DNA from: Gemmatimonadota bacterium
Lineage (GTDB): Bacteria; Gemmatimonadota; Gemmatimonadetes; Longimicrobiales; Gaopeijiaceae
Assembly (NCBI GenBank): GCA_024638395.1
Contig: JAHEKK010000179.1
Span: 1-6,650, forward strand
Length of the DNA stretch: 6,650 nt
Reading direction: 5' to 3'
This document shows positions 1 through 4,256 of this stretch, piece after piece. The first letter of the stretch is position 1. The number at the start of each line of letters is the position of its first letter. Made by a program: the position numbers and the translations under genes. The notes below the pieces were generated by a model that searched no databases, was not told the DNA's origin, and saw only the letters and a list, made by a program, of their open reading frames with translations.

Positions 1-1
1 C

Positions 2-661
2 CGTTCCAGCGACGCACCGGTCGTCATCCTCGGCGGGGGACGCGTGGGGAGAGGCGCGGCAGCGGCCCTGGCGGAGCGCGGATTGGCCTTCTGCATCGTG
101 GAGCGCAACCCCGATCGCGTTCGACTGCCGGAAAACAGCGTGATCGGCAACGCTGCCGATCTGCCCATCCTGGAGCAGGCGGGGATTCGCGACGCACCTA
201 CGGTCATGGTGACGACGGCCAACGACGCGACGAACATCTACTTGACGATATACTGCCGCCGCCTTCGCCCGGACGTCCAGATCATCAGCCGGGCGACCCT
301 GGAGCGGAACGTCTCGACCCTGCACCGAGCCGGCGCCGACTTCGTCATGTCGTATGCCTCCATGGGCGCCAGCGCGATTCTGAACGTCGTGGAGCGGGAC
401 GACCTCGTGATGGTCGCCGAGGGACTGGACCTGTTCCGTGTGCCCGTGCCGAGCACGCTTCGGGGCGTTCCCCTACGGGAGTGCGGAATCCGCGAGGATA
501 CCGGCTGTCACGTGGTGGCCGTGCAGGACCGGGGGGTCGTCCACCCGGGCCCCTCAGCCACCGCGCCCCTTCCCGCCGCCGACGGGAGCGAGCTGATCCT
601 GGTGGGTACCACGGAGAACGAGGTTCGCTTCAGGGAGCGCTTCGGGGTGACGCGGTCTTGA
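2..661 (+). CDS. RCK (TrkA-N/TrkA-C) domain potassium channel or uptake protein, C-terminal part
   Basis: This is the end of a cytoplasmic nucleotide-binding subunit or domain that gates potassium flux. The reading frame is open from base 2, so the true start lies left of the window; 219 residues are visible. Residues 6-36 form the first Rossmann unit: a hydrophobic strand, the GxGxxG loop (G11, G13, G16) and an acidic residue after the second strand (E34) that usually contacts the NAD ribose. The GNAAD and VTTANDATN stretches are typical RCK_N features. Residues about 140-213 match an RCK_C ligand-binding domain (FRVPVPSTLRG onwards). The GTG at base 44 falls inside the glycine loop and cannot be the start. 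In related proteins this module is often the second RCK unit behind a two-helix pore, but the pore cannot be checked here; a stand-alone TrkA-like subunit is the alternative. It stops at TGA 659-661 and converges on the SRPBCC gene. Confidence 0.85.
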   Translation, partial: RSSDAPVVILGGGRVGRGAAAALAERGLAFCIVERNPDRVRLPENSVIGNAADLPILEQAGIRDAPTVMVTTANDATNIYLTIYCRRLRPDVQIISRATLERNVSTLHRAGADFVMSYASMGASAILNVVERDDLVMVAEGLDLFRVPVPSTLRGVPLRECGIREDTGCHVVAVQDRGVVHPGPSATAPLPAADGSELILVGTTENEVRFRERFGVTRS

Positions 662-667
662 GAAAGA

Positions 668-694
668 GGCCCGGACACCTGAGGTGCCCGGGCC
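668..694 (-). terminator. Hairpin terminator between convergent genes
   Basis: Arms 668-679 and 683-694 pair over 12 positions with one A/C mismatch around a 3-base TGA loop, giving a very GC-rich stem. Read on the minus strand, the stem is followed by TCTTTCT, a loose T-tract, so it fits best as the intrinsic terminator of the arsR-SRPBCC operon, whose stop codon is about 50 bases earlier. On the plus strand the stem is followed by C-rich sequence with no T-run, so use as a terminator for the RCK gene is only possible, not shown. Confidence 0.7.
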
Positions 695-743
695 CCCCTC
701 CCTGCTCCGCCCGCTCCACGCATTCGAGGGTAGGAACCCTTGG

Positions 744-1181
744 CTAGGAGAAGAGCCCCTCGAAGTGCGCGAGGCAGGCGCCCCACCCCTCCTCATGACC
801 GGCTTTCGCCTCGGGGGCTGGGAAGCCCTCGTGGACCAGGACGACTTCCGTGGCGTCTCCCTTGGCTTCGAACTCCACGATGACGACGGTTTCACCCATT
901 GCGTTGTCGTCTTCCTTCCAATCCCACGTGTAGACGAGCCTGCGGGGGGGGTCGATCTCCCGGTACGTCCCGAACGCCGTATGGCGGGTGCCCTCGACCT
1001 CCATGATGAGAGTGTACGCACCCCCTACCCTGAAGTCGGCGGCGATGTCCTTCACGCCACCGGGCTGTGGGCACGACCATTTCTTCATTTGCTCGGGCTG
1101 GGTCCAGGCGTCCCAAACCGCCTGTCGGTCCGCCTGGATCAGGCGGGTCAAACGCAAGCTGTTCGCTGTCTCGACACTCAT
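744..1181 (-). CDS. SRPBCC / AHSA1-like domain protein
   Basis: A 145-residue protein that is almost entirely one START-like (SRPBCC, Activator of Hsp90 ATPase 1-like) fold, a helix-grip barrel that encloses a hydrophobic ligand. Visible family marks are the N-terminal RLIQADRQAVWDAWTQPEQMKKW segment (13-35), the FRVGGAYTLIM strand (50-60), the GTYREIDPPRRLVYTWDW core (71-88) and the C-terminal helix GWGACLAHFEGLF (132-144). The ligand is unknown and no catalytic residues can be assigned. The ATG at 1181 is chosen because GGAGAG lies 5 bases upstream and because it overlaps the arsR stop as ATGA (1178-1181), which implies translational coupling. ArsR-SRPBCC pairs are common in bacteria; the SRPBCC protein is usually thought to act in stress or detoxification, but no specific role is established from this sequence. 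The stop is TAG 744-746. No signal peptide or membrane span; cytoplasmic. Confidence 0.9.
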   Translation of the reverse strand: MSVETANSLRLTRLIQADRQAVWDAWTQPEQMKKWSCPQPGGVKDIAADFRVGGAYTLIMEVEGTRHTAFGTYREIDPPRRLVYTWDWKEDDNAMGETVVIVEFEAKGDATEVVLVHEGFPAPEAKAGHEEGWGACLAHFEGLFS

Positions 1182-1564
1182 CCGTTCTCTCCACGTCGGT
1201 TATGCAGCCGCTCGCTACCCTTCCCCTTCTCCTCCAGGTAGGCTGCCAGCGAGTCGAGCTGCTGGGTCCAGTAGGTGCGATGCACTTCGATCCAATCCCT
1301 CGCTACGTCGATCGAGGCCGGATCAAAGAAGCACCGGTGCACGCGGCCATCCTTCTCCCGTCGAATCAAGCCGGCGTCCGACATCACCTTGAGGTGCTTC
1401 GAAATCGCCATCAGCGACACATCGAAGGGCTCCGCCAGCTCGGTCACGGACGCACTTCCCGACCGGACGAGCCGGGTCAGGATGGCGCGGCGCGTGGGAT
1501 GGGCCAGGGCGGCGAACGTCCGGTCCAGCTTGTCGTCGGAAAAGGCGACCACGTGCGACTCCAT
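1178..1564 (-). CDS. ArsR-family winged-helix transcriptional repressor (SRPBCC-linked type)
   Basis: A 128-residue DNA-binding regulator. The ArsR winged-helix fold is clear: FAALAHPTRRAILTRLV (17-33) is the hallmark first helix, ASVTELAEPFDVSLMAISKHLKVM (38-61) is the helix-turn-helix with recognition helix about 49-61, and GLIRREKDGRVHRCFF (65-80) is the wing. The CxC metal site of ArsR/SmtB metal sensors is absent, with only one cysteine (C78), so metal sensing is unlikely. The open frame extends 74 codons further upstream to base 1786, but the ATG at 1564 is preferred: homology begins just after it, and the codons before it cover the promoter and operator. No Shine-Dalgarno sequence precedes it, so the message is probably short-leadered. 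It is the first gene of the operon and overlaps the SRPBCC gene by four bases. Autorepression through the adjacent dyad is inferred. The C-terminal tail (about 112-128) is polar and probably disordered. Confidence 0.92.
   Translation of the reverse strand: MESHVVAFSDDKLDRTFAALAHPTRRAILTRLVRSGSASVTELAEPFDVSLMAISKHLKVMSDAGLIRREKDGRVHRCFFDPASIDVARDWIEVHRTYWTQQLDSLAAYLEEKGKGSERLHNRRGENG
1187..1192 (-). promoter_or_regulatory. Ribosome binding site of the SRPBCC gene
   Basis: GGAGAG on the minus strand, 5 bases before the ATG at 1181 and inside the last codons of arsR. It supports that start codon and independent or coupled re-initiation. Confidence 0.7.
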
Positions 1565-1586
1565 TAGTAAACCAATTAGTTTAGTA
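1565..1586 (-). promoter_or_regulatory. Dyad operator in front of arsR
   Basis: A 16-base near-perfect dyad at 1568-1583 (minus strand TAAACTAATTGGTTTA; pattern TAAAC-N-AATT-N-GTTTA) that extends with one mismatch per arm to 22 bases. It is an AT-rich island in GC-rich DNA, ends directly at the arsR start codon, and overlaps the -10 box and predicted transcription start. Symmetry, length and position fit the binding site of the dimeric ArsR protein, blocking its own promoter. The assignment to ArsR is inferred. Confidence 0.7.
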
Positions 1587-1611
1587 TAGGCCAGCCCGGG
1601 GAACCCCACAA
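1583..1611 (-). promoter_or_regulatory. Predicted sigma-70-type promoter of the arsR-SRPBCC operon
   Basis: On the minus strand, TATACT at 1583-1588 matches the -10 consensus at five of six bases. TTGTGG at 1606-1611, 17 bases upstream, is a weak -35 match (TTG only). Transcription would begin near 1576, leaving a leader of about 12 bases without a Shine-Dalgarno sequence. The -10 box shares base 1583 with the core dyad and lies within or next to the extended operator. Confidence 0.55.
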
Positions 1612-1730
1612 GCGGCGCTGCCCACGAGGGATCGCCGGGCGCCACCCCACTCCCGGAGTTTGGCTCCCTCCGCCTCAACCCGGATCGCACGCCTTCCGCC
1701 TGGCCCGCGCACTGCGGTAGGTTCCAGTCT

Positions 1731-1759
1731 CCCATCCCCTGCCCCTCCATCCCCCGCCC
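1731..1759 (-). other. Potential G-quadruplex motif
   Basis: On the minus strand five G-runs of 3, 5, 4, 4 and 3 bases are separated by spacers of 1, 5, 2 and 2 bases, meeting the usual G3+N1-7 rule for an intramolecular G-quadruplex. Further G-runs flank it (1767-1769 and 1776-1780). It lies between the arsR promoter and the divergent gene. Such runs also arise by chance in GC-rich spacers, so a function is only possible. Confidence 0.4.
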
Positions 1760-1904
1760 ACTTCCTCCCTGAACACCCCCGACCACCAGGCCCAGGCGGA
1801 CTGTGAGGTCCGTCGCGTCCGGCGCCGCCTTCGGCGGATTCTGAACGAAGGGGCTTCGCTTCGTCCTGCCGGATCGGCGCGGTCCGACCCGGAAGTCCTC
1901 CTCC

Positions 1905-1909
1905 GAAGG
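1905..1909 (+). promoter_or_regulatory. Weak ribosome binding site candidate for the 1919 start
   Basis: GAAGG ends 9 bases before the GTG at 1919. It is an incomplete Shine-Dalgarno match and the only support for that start. Confidence 0.35.
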
Positions 1910-1918
1910 TACGCGCCT

Positions 1919-2830
1919 GTGTGCGCCGTGGATCTCTTCCAGGTCACGTACTACTTGAGCGGATATCTGTATGACGAAGCCCTGGGATTTTTTGTGGGCT
2001 TCCTGGTTCTCCGGGACCCCAGCGGCCGGGCCCGGCGGGAGGTCTACCCCAGGATCTTCTACAAGGACTCCTCACTCATGTGGCGAGTGGCAAGTCACTA
2101 CGTCCACGACACCGACGAATACTGGATCGGAAAGGGGGACGTCCAGCACATCAGGGTCGGGGAGCACGAGTACGTATGCAGCGTGGAGGAGACCACCAAT
2201 CTTCCCCTCGAGATTCAGGCCGCCTTCGACGAAGCCCGTGTGGCCCGACCTGCGAAGCGGGACGACCATGCCGTGGAGCTGGTGTTGCGACGGGCACCGT
2301 CGGGGAGGATCAAGCCCTACGCCGACTTCATCGCACCCCGGCGCCGAAATACGGTGCGCATCAATGGCGGCCGCCCCGTGGCTCGATTCACACGCCGCGG
2401 CGATCCGACGAGCCTGCGGTTCACCAAGGGATACGAACCGGATCTGGAGAGGGGTGTGGTGGGCCGATCCGTAAGCGGCAGCCAGTTCTTCGGAGGAGAG
2501 CTGCGCAAGTTCCGGGTGCTCTCAACGAACCGGAAGATCCAGTACATGTTCTTCGCGTCTCCGACCCACGCGTGGCTGAATCCACCCCAGGCGCTGACCC
2601 TTGAGCTTTCCACCTACGGCGTCCGCCCGGTGGACGTGGCGGCCCCCGACGACCTGTTCGTGCCCGGGTACGAGTATCACGAAGTGGACGAGGACGGGCG
2701 CGTGACCCATAGCCAGATTCCCCCGGGGTACGCGGGAGACCCCCACCCCGAGGACCCCCACCGCTATGATGCGTCCCGGTGGCTGGAGGCTCTTCCCATC
2801 GTCAGGGAGTTCCGTCGCCGGCTCCTCTGA
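1919..2830 (+). CDS. Uncharacterised protein, about 303 residues
   Basis: I do not recognise this family. The product is soluble-looking: there is no signal peptide or clear transmembrane helix, although residues 11-32 are hydrophobic and aromatic (YYLSGYLYDE, then ALGFFVGFLVL), more like buried strands. The protein is rich in Tyr, Phe, Trp and Arg. Conspicuous stretches are PRIFYKDSSLMWRVASH (44-60), YWIGKGDV (68-75), EETTNLPLEIQAAFDEA (90-106), RIKPYADFIAPRR (130-142), a middle part with alternating basic and hydrophobic residues (145-210), and an acidic Pro/Asp/His-rich tail PGYAGDPHPEDPHRYD (269-284) before a final basic helix. No catalytic motif can be named. GTG 1919 is used because it is the first standard start after the in-frame stop at 1718-1720; a second GTG follows at 1928. 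The frame reads plausibly as protein further upstream, so the true N-terminus may be longer. It converges on the SGNH gene, 30 bases apart. Confidence 0.75.
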   Translation: MCAVDLFQVTYYLSGYLYDEALGFFVGFLVLRDPSGRARREVYPRIFYKDSSLMWRVASHYVHDTDEYWIGKGDVQHIRVGEHEYVCSVEETTNLPLEIQAAFDEARVARPAKRDDHAVELVLRRAPSGRIKPYADFIAPRRRNTVRINGGRPVARFTRRGDPTSLRFTKGYEPDLERGVVGRSVSGSQFFGGELRKFRVLSTNRKIQYMFFASPTHAWLNPPQALTLELSTYGVRPVDVAAPDDLFVPGYEYHEVDEDGRVTHSQIPPGYAGDPHPEDPHRYDASRWLEALPIVREFRRRLL

Positions 2831-2860
2831 CGGAGGGGTGGGCTTGGGTCTTGGTGCCCG

Positions 2861-4138
2861 TCAGCCGGGCAAGCGCGCCAGTCCGGCCTCGATCTCCCTG
2901 ACCAACAGGCGGAAGCCCGCCGGCGAGTAGTGGCCGTCCAGGCCGAAGGGGAAGAGGGCGGCGGGATCGGGGTGGTCCTGGAAGACGCCGGTGGGATCGA
3001 TGGCGACAATCCCAAGGTCCCGAACGAGCGTCAGGATCTTTTCCTTGTGGGGCGTTGCGAGGTCGGGCTCCATGATGCGCTGCCACGACGGGAGATAGAC
3101 AAGGACGAGCTCTCCGCCCCAGCCGGCCACGTCATCCCGGGCCCGCGTAAGCACGGAGTCCAGGAGGGGGCCGTCCCAGGGGAAGGGACGCCTGGTTCCC
3201 TGAGCCTGCGACAGGACCCGAATGCGCCCCCGGATTCTTTGCAGCTTGGCCCAGGCGACCACCGGGTGGTCGGGGCCGGCCCGTCGCCGGGCCATCCTGC
3301 GTACCCGCGCCATGGCCCGCTGGTCGTCTTGGCGGCGGAGCTCGAGAATCCGGGTCCGGAGCTCCCGGTCCAGCGTGGTTTGCAGTGCCTTGAGTCCTTG
3401 TCGGTACCCTGGATCGAGGTACCGGCGGAGGTCTTCCATTTCGCCCTCGATACGAAGGTCCTCCGTGTCGTTCTCACCGAACAGCAGCCACAGCACCACC
3501 TTCGGCCGGAGGTCCGCTCCGTACTCCCGTAGAAGTCCCAGCTCCGAGAGGGGCCCCGCCGCCTCCAAGCCCAGATTGACGACGGGGCCCCGGCCCACCG
3601 TTAGAAGTCCGGCCACCGTCTGGGCGCGGGGCACGCACCACCCGTGGGCAAAGGAGTCACCGACGACGGCGACCGCGACGGAGTCCAGCCCGTGGACCCC
3701 GGCCTCGTTGTTCAACCCATGCTCGTCGGCCTCGTACGTCACCCACTCGCCGGACTCGTTGCAGAGCAGCGTCGGAACGCGAGACACTCCCGCCAGGGGA
3801 CGGAGGACCCGAGGGGGTCCCGCGCCGTCCTGCAGCGGGATTCCCTCGCCCGCACCGAAAGTCCGGGCGGGCACGGCGGGCCAGATCGTATCTCCCTCAG
3901 CCGCCCGCTCGTTGAAGACCTGGAGGGCCGAACGGGGGTCGAAGGGCTGTCCCTCCCGCAGGGCCTGCAGACAGCGACGATCGAGGGAAGCCGGCCCCGG
4001 ACACGCCTCCCGGACCCGGGCGGCGGGCACGCCGTCGACGAAGAGCCGATCCCAACCGTGGAGCAGTGCCTCTCCGGCGTAGAGGGCCACCAACGCGGAG
4101 GCGCCGAGGAGCACCGCGTTTCCACGCCACCGGTTCAT
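2861..4138 (-). CDS. Membrane-anchored SGNH/GDSL-type hydrolase
   Basis: A 425-residue protein with an N-terminal hydrophobic segment (about residues 8-26) acting as signal anchor or uncleaved signal peptide, placing the catalytic part outside the inner membrane. SGNH blocks are in order: GDSFAHG (160-166; nucleophile S162), a glycine-bearing VVNLGLEAAGP segment (186-196, block II), GEND (221-224; N223) and DGHYSPAG (401-408; D401, H403). The D-x-H spacing resembles AlgX/AlgJ-like SGNH proteins more than the classical DxxH. A conserved-looking CNESGEW...DEHGLNN stretch (126-144) precedes block I. Between blocks III and V lies a basic helical region (about 240-316). Likely chemistry is esterase or acyl transfer on a glycan or lipid; the substrate is unknown. 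The ATG at 4138 is chosen because AAGGAG lies 9 bases upstream and the hydrophobic anchor follows; the longer open frame runs back into the kinase gene. It follows the kinase on the same strand and could share its transcript. Confidence 0.88.
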   Translation of the reverse strand: MNRWRGNAVLLGASALVALYAGEALLHGWDRLFVDGVPAARVREACPGPASLDRRCLQALREGQPFDPRSALQVFNERAAEGDTIWPAVPARTFGAGEGIPLQDGAGPPRVLRPLAGVSRVPTLLCNESGEWVTYEADEHGLNNEAGVHGLDSVAVAVVGDSFAHGWCVPRAQTVAGLLTVGRGPVVNLGLEAAGPLSELGLLREYGADLRPKVVLWLLFGENDTEDLRIEGEMEDLRRYLDPGYRQGLKALQTTLDRELRTRILELRRQDDQRAMARVRRMARRRAGPDHPVVAWAKLQRIRGRIRVLSQAQGTRRPFPWDGPLLDSVLTRARDDVAGWGGELVLVYLPSWQRIMEPDLATPHKEKILTLVRDLGIVAIDPTGVFQDHPDPAALFPFGLDGHYSPAGFRLLVREIEAGLARLPG

Positions 4139-4256
4139 GCCCCGGCACTCCTTGAAGAACGTCACGCTCGCGAGAGGGAATGCTAATACCGGGAAGGGGC
4201 CGGGCGTAGCCGACAGCGTGGTCTTTGGAGTGGAACGGAGGCGGGTAAGCGCGCCG
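4139..4256 (-). other. Kinase to SGNH gene spacer
   Basis: 118 bases between the kinase stop codon and the SGNH start. No stable hairpin with a T-run is visible after the kinase stop. TATTAG near 4182-4187 is a poor -10 candidate without a matching -35. Read-through from the kinase gene is therefore plausible, but a separate weak promoter cannot be excluded. Confidence 0.4.
4148..4153 (-). promoter_or_regulatory. Ribosome binding site of the SGNH hydrolase gene
   Basis: AAGGAG on the minus strand, 9 bases before the ATG at 4138. It is the strongest Shine-Dalgarno sequence in the window and fixes this start against the in-frame upstream extension to 4510. Confidence 0.75.

Larger units (their letters stand above)
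1587..1918. other. Divergent intergenic region between arsR and the 1919-2830 gene
   Basis: About 330 bases beyond the operator without a confidently assigned gene. It holds the -35 side of the arsR promoter, a C-rich tract (about 1728-1783), and, from 1721 onward, an open frame continuous with the downstream plus-strand gene but without ATG, GTG or TTG. No clear plus-strand -10/-35 pair was found. The minus-strand extension of the arsR frame through this region reads as low-complexity Gly/Arg/Pro and is not taken as coding. Confidence 0.5.

Noticed and set aside
44..46. GTG at 44 as start of the RCK protein
   Set aside because: It lies inside the GxGxxG nucleotide-binding loop; the frame is open to the left edge and the first strand of the fold precedes it.
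684..1241. 185-residue plus-strand open frame antisense to the SRPBCC gene
   Set aside because: It is a high-GC shadow of the SRPBCC gene with no recognisable domain, while the minus-strand frame is a clear family member.
1565..1786. 74-codon N-terminal extension of the arsR frame
   Set aside because: The extension covers the promoter and operator, is low-complexity Gly/Arg/Pro, and ArsR homology begins only after the ATG at 1564.
1845..1864. Small hairpin ACGAAG/CTTCGT before the 1919 gene
   Set aside because: Short arms, ambiguous register because CTTCG is repeated in tandem, no T-run, and it lies in sequence that reads as coding.
2855..2871. Six-base hairpin overlapping the SGNH stop codon as a terminator
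   Set aside because: The stem is short with a 5-base loop and no T-run follows on either strand.
3222..4186. Long plus-strand open frames opposite the SGNH gene
   Set aside because: Their Arg/Ser/Pro-rich content is typical of antisense frames in GC-rich genes; the minus strand carries intact SGNH motifs.
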